Position numbers and translations under genes: made by a program. From assembly GCA_034359265.1 (NCBI GenBank), contig CP136890.1, forward strand, positions 86,391,501-86,455,500: a stretch of DNA of 64,000 nucleotides, in the 5' to 3' direction. This document shows positions 9,880-21,000 of this stretch, in pieces. The stretch is from Canna indica (taxonomy: Eukaryota > Streptophyta > Magnoliopsida > Zingiberales > Cannaceae). The notes under the pieces were generated by a model. The model made no database searches, was not told the origin of the DNA, and was given only the letters and a program-made list of their open reading frames with translations. Numbering within the stretch: position 1 is the stretch's first letter; each line of letters begins with the position of its first letter.

Positions 9880-10664
9880 CCCCATGAACCCGAGCAATTG
9901 ATTCCAAGGTCATGATGAGATCATGTCAGTGAGACTTGGAATCCAAATGTCCATGCTCTAAATGTTCCAAGTCGTAGGATCACCAATTAGGAGATTGGTG
10001 AGTCTAGATAGATTAGTGCACTTGGTACATGCCTTATACGATAAGGGGTAGCTGGTCTCTCAGTTACATATGAGTTGTCATTAATGAGGTGCTCATTAGA
10101 TAATGAGTTCACTGAACGGACCTACACGAGGAGCACATAATGGAATCCTTACATGATTATCAATGGGATGTTCCTCAAGTGATAGTAGGTGCAAGTAGTC
10201 CTTGGACTTGAGGTTGTCATGGTTACCTTGTGAGTGACGATCCATTGCTTTGGTTCTATCCCTACGTGGCCCTCAGTGTCATGTGTCGGGTATTACTGGG
10301 CATGAGGAAGCATTCATGGAGGTAGATGAACAACCAACATAGAATCGGTTACTCCTAGTGAGAGGAGATGATGTCCTATATGTCCCTACAAGTGTCGACT
10401 CAAGAATCTCTGGCCAGAGTAGACATAAAAGTCAGGGAGATGTTTCTGACGTTTCATTATTGAGACGACATCTTGGCGGGTGAAATACATATGAATCGAT
10501 ATTAGGGTTTGACACTTCTTCCAAACCCGAGCCGACTTTGGGACATTGTAACCAAGGGACTTAGTTGCACGGTAATTAATCACTGAAGGGTGTTCGATCC
10601 CCCGTAGATTGAACCTCACACTATCTGGGTAGTCATGATATATTGCTAGACATCAATCTTGACT
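9880..10664. repeat. Probable long LTR, left part (split by CACTA)
   Basis: Non-coding sequence beginning tgtgataaaccccatgaacc, joined across the CACTA insertion to 15979 onward. The two parts read through when the CACTA and one act triplet are removed. No gene is present. The LTR call comes from the promoter and leader-like part at 16551-17172. Confidence 0.5.
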
Positions 10665-10708
10665 CACTACTAGAATATACCACATCAGCCACGGGAATCA
10701 TCGACAGC

Positions 10709-11358
10709 TAGGGGTGAGCAAAAAAAATTGGTTTTTTGGTTAACCAGAAAATCGGTCCGAAATCGAACCAGTTTTTTAATTAACTAAACCGGTTTTTTCG
10801 GTTAATCGAACTGATTTTTTCGATTTTTATTTTTAGAAAATTAGTTTTCGGTTTCGGTTTTAGTCTGAGAGGTAAAAAGTTCATCGATTTCGATTAATCG
10901 ACCGGTTCGATATAATTTATTAATTATATATATATATAATAATTTATAAATTACAAAGAAAATTATAAGAAATTATAGAAAATTATAAAGAAAAATATAT
11001 AAAAAAATAAAAAATATTTAAAAAATCAAAAAAATATTTAAAAAATAAAAATAAAAACATTAGTTTTTGTATAACATTATCTTGGTTCAAGTGGTTTCAC
11101 TTTTTTTTTTCTCAATGAGAATTCGGTATTTATTTGATTTTTTCTCCATGATTTGCATTATATTAATATGTTTGTAGGTTAAAAAAATTTATTGGTTAAT
11201 CGGAAATTATCAGTTAACTGAATCGAAAAAATCGAAACCGAAATAACAATTAACCGAAGTTAATTGACCGATTTAAGGTTAATGGTGTTGAAAAATTGAA
11301 GTTAATGGACCAGTTTTTTTTGCTAATGGACCGGTTAACTGGTCCATGCTCACCCCTA
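10709..11358. mobile_element. hAT-type MITE with TAGGGGTGAGCA termini
   Basis: Terminal inverted repeats taggggtgagca (10709-10720) and tgctcaccccta (11347-11358) enclose 650 bp of AT-rich, non-coding DNA full of ggttaacc/cggtt motifs. Flanks tcgacagc (10701-10708) and ccgacggc (11359-11366) are an imperfect 8-bp duplication, as expected for a hAT. It sits in the CACTA 5' subterminal repeats. Confidence 0.8.
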
Positions 11359-12010
11359 CCGACGGCCGCCTTGGCCATCAGTATAATTCATGGCTTTACG
11401 ACGACCGCAGCGATCGTGGCTGGTATAACCAAATCAGTTGCGGCTTGCATATAGTCGCCTAGGGCCGTCGCTCCTAGTTGATGGCGTGCACGGGGCGCAA
11501 AATAAGATAAGTTATTAGCCACGGCTTAGCGAGGGCGCTAGAGCCGTTGGTGATATGAATAAGTCAAAAGCCACGGCTAGAAGCTGTCGTCGCTTACTAA
11601 TTAATGACGCAGACGCAACACGAAAATTAAAACACTCTTCATCGATGGCTGAGAGAGCCGTCGATGATAATAAAATTACGAATCCACGATTTTTCGACAG
11701 CTGGCGAGCCATCGATAAAAATTCTCTTTATTTGCGTTCGCGTCCGACCCTTCCTCTTTCCCCTACTCTCTTCTCTCTTCGCCGTCGTCAACCGAATTAT
11801 CACCGCCGATCATCACCGCACTGCCTTCTACCTCGCCATCGTCGCACCGCCTGCTCCCTCGCCCTCGCCGTGCCGCCGCCCCCTCTCCCTCGCCCGCGCC
11901 GCCACTGTCGACCTACTCTCTCGCCCTTATCGCCGATCCCTCTCCCCTCTCCGCCGCCACCAAGTGAGTTTGATCCCCTCTCCCCTCTCCCCTCTCTGGT
12001 TCGACGCCGG

Positions 12011-12012
<2 letters not shown>
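11359..12012. other. CACTA 5' subterminal repeats and C/T-rich leader
   Basis: Up to about 11720 this holds GC-rich units (gccgtcg, cacggcttagc) like those at the 3' end. From 11740 to 12012 it is a pyrimidine-rich stretch (ctccctcgccctcgcc) that looks like a 5' leader. Open frames here have low-complexity Pro/Arg/Ser products and are not convincing genes. Confidence 0.55.

Positions 12013-12069
<57 letters not shown>
12013..12069. repeat. (TA)n microsatellite
   Basis: About 57 bases of uninterrupted TA dinucleotides just after the C/T-rich leader of the second CACTA. Confidence 0.97.
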
Positions 12070-12073
<4 letters not shown>

Positions 12074-12257
12074 TTTTGATTAATTAGTGTTATTAGTGAT
12101 TAATTAGATTTATTTACTATTATTTACTATTTAGGGTTAATTTTAGATTTAATTAGTAAATTACTATTATTATTTTGTAAAATTAGATTAATTAGTTTAT
12201 AATTAGATTTAATTACTGTTAATTTGTTGTTAATTAGATTTAATTAGGGTAGAATAA

Positions 12258-13614
12258 ATGTTAGAGTTAATTTTAGTTGGGTGTAATTACAATTCTGAAA
12301 TCGTCCACTTTGACATTGAGATGGTGACAAAATACTCAATTTACATCGATGAGAAATTAAAAAGATTACAGAATCATGAGTTCCCTAATTGGTTGCAAAC
12401 TTACAGCATAGAACACAGAGGCGAAATAGATAACCAAATTTTTGAGTTTGCTAGCGGACAGACAAGACTTGTACAGTGTTATAACAATTATTTTGTTAAT
12501 GGATATAAATTTCACACACTTGAATATTCATCTATAAAAAAGACTATGAATGCTGGGGTATGCGTCAAAGGAACAACGTATGCTGAATGTGATGTTGACT
12601 TTTACGAACTATTGGAAGAAGTCATAGAATTACAATTTTTCGGATGTATATCAGTTGCCTTTTTTAAATGTCATTGGTTCGATACAAGCGATAGGGCCAT
12701 GAGAGTTCATCCAAAGTATAAACAGCTGGTCGAGGTCAATTACAAATCAAAATTGGCTTCAAATGAACCATTTATATTGGCATTTAAAATTGAACAAGTA
12801 TATTATAGGCAGTATCCATCTCGAAAGAAAGATATGTCAGATTGGCGTGTAGTCTGTAAGACTAAAGCCAGAGGAAAAATTGCCCTGATAGTTGGAGAGA
12901 ATGAGTCAGCAGATGACTTCTATCAAGAAGAAGATCCTTCCGAAGTTGAACGAGTTAGTCCTATACTCGAGGATGATGACAAAGAGTTAGTTCAATCATG
13001 GTTTCAAATCTCGCGGTATACCGGGCGGTAAGTCCGGTATTTACCGGTTTTTGAAAAAACCGGTATACGAGATGCTCGGTATGGGTAAATACCGGGCATC
13101 TCGGTAAATACCGCCCGGTATGTCCGGTATTTATGAAATACCGGGCGGTATTTGCTATCATACCGGGCTTTACCGCCCGGTATGATATTTTGCACTGTAG
13201 CAAAATATGTATATTTAAGGAATACCGGTATACCGATAAATACCGCCCGGTATTTAGCAAATACCGGGCGGTAAGAGCTATGATACCGGGCGGTATTGCC
13301 CGGTATCACCCGGTATCACTCAACATCCCAACCCAACAGCTCGGTATGCCATTTACGTACCGGACCGTACCGTGTGTCGGTACGGTACGGTACCGGTACG
13401 TACCGGTACCGGTCATCAGCCGAGATGATGACCGGTATCGGTATTTTAAACCATGAGTTCAATTGAAAATAGAATACGTTGATGACAACAATAATGAAGT
13501 TGAGGAAGGATAGAATGATGATGAGGGAGAAGAAGAAGAATTTCAAGATTTCGATACAAAAAGAACAAGAAGAAGAGTATTACACGGACGATGATAATGA
13601 CGATGACGAATAAT
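12258..13614 (+). pseudogene. CACTA TNP2 C-terminal remnant (DUF4216), split by hAT insertion
   Basis: From about 12300 the frame matches the end of the first CACTA protein: FDIEMVTKYSIYIDEKLKRL, VKGTTYAECDVDFYELLEEV, CHWFDTSDRAMRVHPKYK, DWRVVCKTKARGKI. The frame is open to 12996, where a 459-bp hAT copy interrupts it. The Asp/Glu-rich tail resumes after 13463 and ends at the taa around 13612, with a stop in between. The tnp2 catalytic domain and DUF4218 are absent, so it cannot act as a transposase. Confidence 0.88.
12997..13455 (+). mobile_element. Short non-autonomous hAT of the CATGGTTT family, copy D
   Basis: 459 bp, starting catggtttcaaatctcg and ending ttttaaaccatg. A perfect 8-bp duplication, agttcaat, lies at 12989-12996 and 13456-13463. 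The left part is packed with accgggcggta-type iterons and the right part with ggtacggtacggtaccgg-type iterons, the same order as in the coding copies A and C, so orientation is +. There is no coding sequence. Confidence 0.95.
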
Positions 13615-13689
13615 TATAAATGTGAAGTATATATTCAATTATTAAATATATCTAATAATCTATTATATATAATCTAATTATATTAAATT

Positions 13690-15325
13690 TTTACAGCTAT
13701 AGTTCGAGATATCAGTTCTCGATGAGGCATTCCTCGTAGGACCTCCCGACGATTACCACCCGCCCCACCTGTACCCACTGACCCTTCGTCTTTCACCACT
13801 ATCCCCCCACATTCGGCCACCATCCCTCACCTGATTCGTCCATCGTTCCCTCACCTGATCTGGCCACCATCCTCTCACCTCCGGCTACCATCCCTCCGCC
13901 ACCCTCCGCAGATCCAGGACCGTCGTCTTCGAGACGTAGGCCACGAGGGTCTAACAGAATTCTTCCTCCGCCACCTGAGGGAGAACTGCGCAGAGCAGTT
14001 AGTGTGCGCGGAAGACGGTAAGTATATGCATCAATTATTTCTTATAATTTATTTATAATTCAAAATATCATAATATGAATTTATATTTGGTGCAGATTTG
14101 AGCAAGAGGACGTCCCCCGCACAATAGCGGGGACGATCCGAAAGTTTGTGCATGGGGCGTGGCCTACATGGTCTCACGTGCCCCGTGAGCATTTTGTTAT
14201 GGCGAGAGTTCACGATAAGTATATTTATTAAATTAATGTTAATGTTAAATATTGATCGGTAATAATAAAAATTTTGTAGGCTCATTATACATGGCCAGAG
14301 GACCAGACCACTTTTGTTGATGCTGCATGGGAGTGTGTTGCCCGCGCTCGCTATAACGGGCTGCTTCAGCAGGCCCATCAGACCGTGATGAGACGATCGA
14401 GGGCCACACAGATAGGGCAGACTCGGGGACACGCTCCCGAGTGGATTCCTGGTCCTGTGTGGGACCAGCTCGTTGAGCGATGGGACACGCCTAAGTGGTA
14501 GGAGGTCTCTCGGACTGCGTCGAGAAACCACATGTCCTGGGGGGATGGCACGACGGCGCGCCACACTGGTGGCTCCATCTCTTTTGTGGTTCACGAGCGT
14601 CGTATGGTATGTATAATTTAATTATTTTTTATTAAATTATATATTGTGTATAATGATACTAATGTATTTATTTTCTAATATAAGATGCACGTGGCAGAGG
14701 ACACCGTCCAACACCCGTCGATGATGGAGGTGTTTGAGCGCACCCACCATCGTCGACGATGAGCGGGGGACTACGTTGATAGCAGAGCCTCCATCATAAT
14801 GGTAAGTATTTATATATGTCTATTTGATTTATACAATTTTTATTTATAGTTTATATATATTTAAAATATAAACACGTGTAGGAAACTTACACGAGGACTG
14901 TGATCGAGCGTGGAGGCACACCGGAGGAGTTTGACGCAGGAGCTTGGGTGGAGGCCGCAGGTGGCTAGGAGCACCGTCATGTTTATGGCTTTACAGATAG
15001 TGGCCATGCACGCGCCGTGCTCATGCCACTTGGGGCACTGACCCCTCCGACTGCAGGTGAACGACCCTCGATATCCCGGGTGCAGGACCAAAGCCGAATA
15101 GCGGCCTTGGAGTCGGAGCTCACCCAGTAGAGACAGACGATGGAGGAGCAGAGACAGATGAATGATGAGTTGAGACAGACGATGCATAATATGCAAGCAC
15201 CCCTCACTCAGATTGCATCTCACTCTGGCCTTTTACCGATGATGTCACAGTCGTTGTCCTCCTCGATCCAGTCGATGCTCCCGACCCAGTCATTGTCGAC
15301 TCCACCGCCTCCACCGCAACCGTGA
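13690..15325 (+). pseudogene. Decayed Ptta/En/Spm (Transposase_24-like) gene of the second CACTA
   Basis: Exon-like blocks mirror those of the gene at 2756-4276. A Pro-rich start is followed by FEQEDVPRTIAGTIRKF (about 14096) and HYTWPEDQTTFVDAAWE (about 14281). ARHTGGSISFVVHERRM ends near 14604, then come RTHHRR-like sequence (about 14735) and ETYTRTVIERGGTPEEFDAG (about 14881). In-frame stops occur at about 14501 (TAG after PKW), about 14761 (TGA), about 14967 (TAG) and about 15128 (TAG). The C-terminal heptad-like region is clear (MEEQRQMNDELRQTMHNMQA). Confidence 0.85.
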
Positions 15326-15599
15326 GATCTTGATTTATTGTATTTTGTTTATATTTTGATACTTGTTTGTATACGGATAGTTGTTTATATACTTATGGTT
15401 GCATATATATGATATTTTGATAATTGTTTGCCTCCGGTTTGATGCTTAAATTGATGATATTTATGTAAAATTTGTATGTTTGGTTTCAAATGCATGTGTA
15501 TGATATTTTCTGATTGTAATCTGTGATTGAAAATAGATGTAATCTATAAATATTATTATATACATGAATTTATAAATTTCTTATTTTTTTCAATTACAG

Positions 15600-15975
15600 G
15601 ATATTCCTTTAGCCACGGCTTACCCACGATCGACCGTCACTACGCCGTGGCTGAAAGCTTATCGTAAATGGCTGATGGCCTAAGCATCACCAAATATCAT
15701 GGTTACTAATAGTATCACCGACGGCCCTAGGCCGTGGCTGATGTGTTGGTATCAGTGATAGTCGCCTACAGCCTAACGGATGTGTTTAAATCAGCGACAG
15801 TGCCCGCGACTGTCGTTGATGATTACTTGTGAAGGTTGAGAGACGCCATCACAACTTATCTAAGACGCCCACATCAGTGACGACGTTTTGCCATGACTGG
15901 CGCCGTCCGTGATAGTTATCACCGATGGTTCAGCCACGGCTTCAGCCGTCGGTGATGACGACAATTCTAGTAGTG
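15600..15975. repeat. CACTA 3' subterminal repeats and terminal repeat
   Basis: GC-rich direct and inverted units (gccgtggctgat, cacggcttcagccgtc) end in the terminal repeat ttctagtagtg. They are the counterpart of the block at 4537-4932 but diverged in sequence. Confidence 0.85.
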
Positions 15976-15978
15976 ACT

Positions 15979-17172
15979 TGTGAGTGGAGTCTTTCATGAC
16001 CACACTAAAGGAGTTTAGTGGTGGCTCGTAAGATTTGAATAGAAGTCATTTTATCGAATTCAACTCTTCATTATGCACAACTCACTATTGACTTAGTGTG
16101 GGGCCCAATGGGTCACATACAACAGGCTAACCTCGCAACAAACCTTATGAGATATATAAAGTCTGAATGAGGCACTATATGTCTACTAGTATGGACATGC
16201 TGCAACTCGATCACAGATCTCGTTTATGGACATAACATGAAAGGTTATTCTATAAGAAACGAATACGCGATGAATGAGTTCCTCGATAACCCTAATTTGT
16301 AAGGCATCCCTAATTGTAGGGATTGACACATGATAAATTCTAATCAATAGGAATTTAGTTTATAGAGATAAATTAAAGTTTATATTTAGTTGGATTTAAT
16401 TAATTTTAAATTAATTATGAATTTATTAAATATAAATTATTGTTTTGGAGGCAAACAATAATCCAAAATTTTGAATTCAAAATTTTGGGGAGAGGTTTAA
16501 AAAAAAGAGGGGGGGGGGGGGGGGTCTACCTTGGTAGCCACATATGCCCTCTATAAATAGGTGGTCTAACCTCCTTCAAGGGGGTTAAGAAAATTGGTTA
16601 TTGATCTTGGAGAAGAGCAAGGGTTTGGTTCTTGATAGACTTCTTGAAGGGAGAAGCTCCAAGCACTCCTCCTCATCTCCTTGGATGGCCATCTAAAGAT
16701 TCCTTCCCCGATTTTGTGAAGCCGAATTGAATGTCTCTTCCTCTTGGGTATATTATCTACTTCATCTTCTTGGAGGAGTCCAAGAAGCACAACGAGGTAT
16801 TCCTTCATCTTCCTTCTCGTTCCGTGATTTTCTCATCACCTCTTCCTCCCTTTTGGTTCTCGATTCTTGGTGGAAGGGTCGGCTTCACCTTGGTGGATTT
16901 CGGGGTTGAGATTGCCTCATCCGTTGAGCTGCAACGAGTCTTGGTGTTCGCTGCCCCTTGGTTGCGAGGCGCTTGGTGTGGATTTTCCTTGGAGGACGTG
17001 CATGTGTGCATCTTGAAATAAGGATATGAGAAGTCATATCATTCGCGACATAAGGTATATCTTCTCCTTCTATTCGTAAATTGAATTCCTTAAAGATTGC
17101 TAAAGTTGATCGTTGTTTTCGAGATGGTTTGAATTTTTAAATTATTTTTTCCGTTGTGCTTCTTATTCTCAT
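15979..17172 (+). repeat. Probable long LTR, right part, with TATA box
   Basis: Continuation of 9880-10664 beyond the CACTA. It holds a promoter-like ctataaatag at 16551-16560, then a transcribed-leader-like region. The end is T-rich and ends atctcaaca, like many plant LTR ends. The combined length would be about 1.97 kb. No primer-binding site follows because an LTR-like block begins at 17183. Open frames at 16566-17021 are not convincing. Confidence 0.45.
16509..16524. repeat. Poly-G tract
   Basis: Sixteen consecutive G, about 27 bases upstream of the ctataaatag element. A possible G-quadruplex and a place where read errors are likely. Confidence 0.9.
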
Positions 17173-17182
17173 CTCAACACCA

Positions 17183-17622
17183 TGTGCCACCCCCAAGGTT
17201 CTCAAAAGCACGATGAGCATGACAAAATCGTGGCCAGCCGAGATGGTGATTTTCCATGGCCACAACCATGACGAATGTAGGAAAACTGCTCCGCTTAGCC
17301 GCAATGCACCGTTCTTGCTCTGCTCAACGTCCGCCACGTCGCTCGTGCAGTGCAGCAACATTTGCCTAATCCATGGCTAGAGAAACAGAGTTGTTTTGCC
17401 CAGTTCGCCTAGCCACATGCTGAAATGTGCACCAAGCATCGAATGACCTCGAAATGCATCCAACTTGTACCGTAGGTCCTCGGGGATCGCACAAGGGATT
17501 TTACAAGTACGAACTATAATAAAAGACAATTTTACATGGACTTGAAAACATATTTACAAATATGTAGGGAACATTCCACCATGATTCGTCATGGCTCGGG
17601 CAAATCGAAAAGTCCCTAACAT
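17183..17622. repeat. LTR-like repeat block, copy 2
   Basis: Similar throughout to 5147-5582 (cccccaaggttctcaaaagc, catgacaaaatcgtggccag, caagtacgaactataat). Borders tgtgccacc and cctaaca fit TG...CA. No clear 5-bp duplication is seen. Confidence 0.6.
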
Positions 17623-18470
17623 CGTAGAGATAATGTTCGAGGGAGGAATGCTCTTATCGCGCCTATCAAGGCTGATGTGGTTTCTCCTAGGTGAACGTTT
17701 GTATTTGCCTGTATATATGCTAGTTCTGGAAATTTTTTGGGGTTGATTACTCCTTTTTTTTTTGTTTGACAATTGCTCGTTTGTGTGCTTATTTTTATTT
17801 TGCAATATGCTATTGCCGATTCAGTGGCCTAGTTTTTCTGTTGATAATGTTGGTCTAGTTTCTCTATTGATAATGTTTGGTTCCTTATGAAGGGAAGTCT
17901 TTGTCTGACTTCTGAAATCTTTGCTTGAGGTTGAACCATCTGAAATCTTTATTTGAAGTTGAACCTTCTATAACAACTCTGAAGTTGTTTCAGGGGTTAA
18001 GCAGTGATGATAGGCTCTAGTGTCTAGCTAAGCCGGTTGCGTATGGATAATGAATCGAGTAAGATTTGAATGATAAAGAAATGCAAGAAATTGAATAGAG
18101 AAATGATGAAGAAATGCAAGAAATTGAATAGAGAAATGATAAAGAAATTGAATAGGGCATATATAGAGAAGAGATGCAACAAATGTAATTTTATTGAATG
18201 ATAAAAAAATTGTGCGTACATGATGAATGCTCGGTCTAAGCTTTATTTGTGCCCATTGTGGTTATTTGACTTGAGCTCTTTCAAGGGTTGAGTGGGGGTG
18301 CTTTCGCATGTCCATTCCTGAGTTTGGCTCGGAGGCTTCCGTCAATTGTTTGCCTTTGGTTGTTGAAAGCGTTTGTGGGCTATTAGGTTCTTTCTTTGGT
18401 TTGATCATCTTTGGCTTAAGGCATTCACTATAGCACCATTAGGCTTCTTTCTGGTCGGCATACAACACGC
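17623..18470. other. Intergenic AT-rich DNA with a small tandem repeat
   Basis: No gene recognised. At 18075-18155 there is a short tandem repeat of an A/G-rich unit of about 33 bases (agaaatgcaagaaattgaat). Confidence 0.6.
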
Positions 18471-19000
18471 TTACTTTCATTTTCGAAACATGAAACTTTA
18501 GTGCCAAGTGGGGAGTAGATACCGAGAATATTTTTTATTTTTCTATATGTGGGCTACAATCAATTGTAATATTTTTGATTTAATGAAAACACGTTTAATC
18601 GTATGATCCAATATTGAGATGTCTATTAACTCGTGTAAATTTGATCTATGTGGTTTGAGCTCGAAACACTTAATCATGCTTGGTGTGATTTGTCAAGTGT
18701 AGGTCTGAGTAATGAAACCCGTGATGAACGAACTCATTTAATCAGTTATAAATAGAGGTTATGTCTCCTCTACACACCATGATGAAAAACCTCAACTCAT
18801 AGTTGTTTTCCCCCATAAAAAATAGAGCGTTTGAGAATGTGTTGTAGAGGAATATCCAGCTTTTCCTAGAGATCAAGAAATTTATTCCGCTGCAAATATG
18901 CCGTCATCAAGTAAGATCCTTCATTGCTCATTTAATTAAGGTGTTCTTAAATTCATGACATATTTGATTGTAGATTTATCTTATAATTGGTATCAGAGCC
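18471..19000 (+). repeat. LTR end with primer-binding site of a lost retrotransposon
   Basis: The sequence tggtatcagagcc at 18988-19000 is the plant initiator tRNA-Met complement used for priming. About 240 bases upstream, tataaatag (18747-18755) fits an LTR promoter. No gag or pol frame follows, so only the 5' LTR and leader survive. The left LTR border is a guess. Confidence 0.6.
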
Positions 19001-19660
19001 ATTTTTATGAGTTTAAAAATTCGTTTCATTTTTAATATGATGATTTTATGATCGGATAGTTTTAAGTGATTTTAATATGATGAATAATTTATTTAAATTT
19101 TAATTCATCGCACACGTCAAAATTATTGTTTTTATGTGAATCAATTTATTACCTTACAAATATTGTATTTTTTGACGAATCATATTTTATCCATTGGATC
19201 GTACACAAATTTGTATTTGGATTCGAGCCTAATCATCACATTAGCCTATTGTATGTTTTTTATTTGATGACATACTATTATCCGCTGGATTTTTTGCTTC
19301 ACCTTCTACGCATTTTTATTTAGGTATATTTTTTATTTGATGATACACTAATATCGATTGGATTTTTCCCTTCAATTTGTATGCATCTTTATTTAGGTTA
19401 CTCACTGGATTTTGCACAGTAAAGTATTATTTTATTTTATTTTTGTATCTATAATGAAATCTGATGATGTTTTAAGAGATTTTGTGTCGTTTCTCTCTCC
19501 TGTCATGAAACATAGAGTATGATTTGATTTCTTTACATTATTGAAATCTTGTAACGTGTTAAAGACTGATATACTTTTAAATTAAAAACTATATGCTTTA
19601 CTGTTTATATAAGTTAATTAAAGCATAGAGTTCTATACGATTAATTAAATCAATTAAAGC
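19001..19660. other. AT-rich spacer, no gene recognised
   Basis: Follows the primer-binding site and may be the decayed leader of that retroelement. A short motif (tatttgatgatacactaatat) recurs around 19260 and 19335. Nothing else is supportable. Confidence 0.5.
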
Positions 19661-19686
19661 ATGATTCGTCACTGTGCTCGTTGTGC

Positions 19687-19825
19687 GCGCCGCAGGCGCT
19701 TGCGTCATCAAATTTTGTCGTCAAGGCACGCACGCCGCTGGCCTCGTCGAGCGCACCACAGGCGCTTGCGTTAGCAGGTTTTGTCGCCATGGCACGTCGT
19801 CGCTGGCCTCGTCGAGCGCGCTGTT
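19687..19825. repeat. GC-rich tandem duplication, about 66-bp unit
   Basis: Two units share caggcgcttgcgt, ttttgtcg and ctggcctcgtcgagcgc. They lie in a 320-base GC-rich island in AT-rich surroundings. Confidence 0.7.
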
Positions 19826-19989
19826 GTCGTGAGCGGCTGTCTCGCGAGATGCGCTGCCTTGCTTTGCGTCCACGACACCCCATGGGTGCGTCACATGGAT
19901 GCGGGCAGCGCCCACGTGGCCACGTCAGCTGTGCCCTAACGGGTAGAGCTAGGCTGTTGGACCGTGCTAAGGGCCCAACACTACAAGTG

Positions 19990-21000
19990 TCACACTCCAA
20001 ATTCGATATGGTCGACCAGGGTACACCACGTATCCCGAAGCCTAACCCAACTCAAACACAACACAATCACAATAACCTGAATAGTTAATATATATAAATT
20101 TTTAAAAGAAAAGAATAGACATGATATACTAAACCAAACCAAACCAAAGACTAAGAGGAATACACTGAACAAGTTATTTAAAGGAGTTCAAATAGGTAAT
20201 CAAACTCCTAAGATAAAAAAATGCGGAACCAATGACCCGAGTCCACATGACTCAATAACTCAAAAGAAAGCAAAAAAGACTCATGTATCCCCTCGACCAC
20301 GATATGTCACGAGACTCGCTGTCCTGCCGCCACCAGCCGTGCTACTGCACTCGGTACCTTTCTGATCTCGTTTAGGTGCTGAAAATATCAAAAAATGAGG
20401 GGTAAGTCCACTAGGACTTAGTGAGCATATCAGTCATCAATTCACCAAGTTAATCATCATGCATAAATAATAAATAACAACTATATATAAAACATAAGTA
20501 TCAATGATAAAGATAATTATTAGTAACCATCCACTACTTTATGCATGATATAACATCCATCAACAATATATAGATATCCACAATAATCACGGTATGGTAA
20601 ATGCAACATCTCAATCACATGCATGCTCATCGGATCCGTCGGTCCCACATAACCACATAGGGTGGGTAGACGGTGCGGCCGCCGAACTATCACCCAGCTT
20701 AGTGTCGTCTCGTTGGGGCATGCCCTCCCCTCACCGACATTGGCTCTTTCGATTCGTCTCATTGGAATATACGTTCCCCTCACCGGTCGGGTCTCTGGAC
20801 TGTTTCTTTGAGGTATGATCTCCCTCGCTAGCCAGACTTCCGGAATAAGACCAACGCTGTCTCTTTGGGGCATACCTTCCCCTCACTAGCGAGACTTTCG
20901 AAAAATGCAATAAGCACATCACAACATCACACACGAAGAAATATAAGCACAAAAATAAGATGTGCTAACAACAGGTAAATAAGGGTATGTCTAGGGCATA
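19990..21000. repeat. Retroelement-like repeat with about 75-bp internal tandem units
   Basis: Non-coding sequence starting near tgtcacactccaaattcg. At about 20700-20900 are three to four degenerate units built around ctcgttggggcatgccctcc, with variants near 20760 and 20860. The character resembles a plant Ty3/gypsy LTR or leader read on the minus strand, but no gag-pol frame supports this. Confidence 0.45.

Larger units (their letters stand above)
10665..15975 (+). mobile_element. Complete CACTA element, 5.3 kb, with 3-bp duplication act
   Basis: It starts cactactagaa (10665) and ends ttctagtag tg (15975). The triplet act is present on both sides (10662-10664 and 15976-15978), the 3-bp duplication expected for CACTA. 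It retains the DUF4216 end of the TNP2 gene and a stop-ridden copy of the second gene but lacks the tnp2 catalytic region, so it is a deletion derivative. Two later insertions sit inside it: a hAT-type MITE (10709-11358) and a short member of the CATGGTTT hAT family (12997-13455). Confidence 0.95.

Noticed and set aside
11555..12079. 174-codon frame, Arg/Pro/Ser-rich, with a Tyr-Ile repeat end
   Set aside because: It is a translation of pyrimidine-rich leader and a (TA)n microsatellite; no domain or conserved block.
13004..13456. Arg/Tyr/Pro-rich frames on both strands in copy D and in the ends of A, B, C, E
   Set aside because: Translations of iteron arrays; equal on both strands and without any domain.
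19681..20088. GC-rich 135-codon frame as a host gene or CpG island promoter
   Set aside because: Built on a 66-base tandem duplication, no motif, and no downstream gene in that direction within the AT-rich flank.
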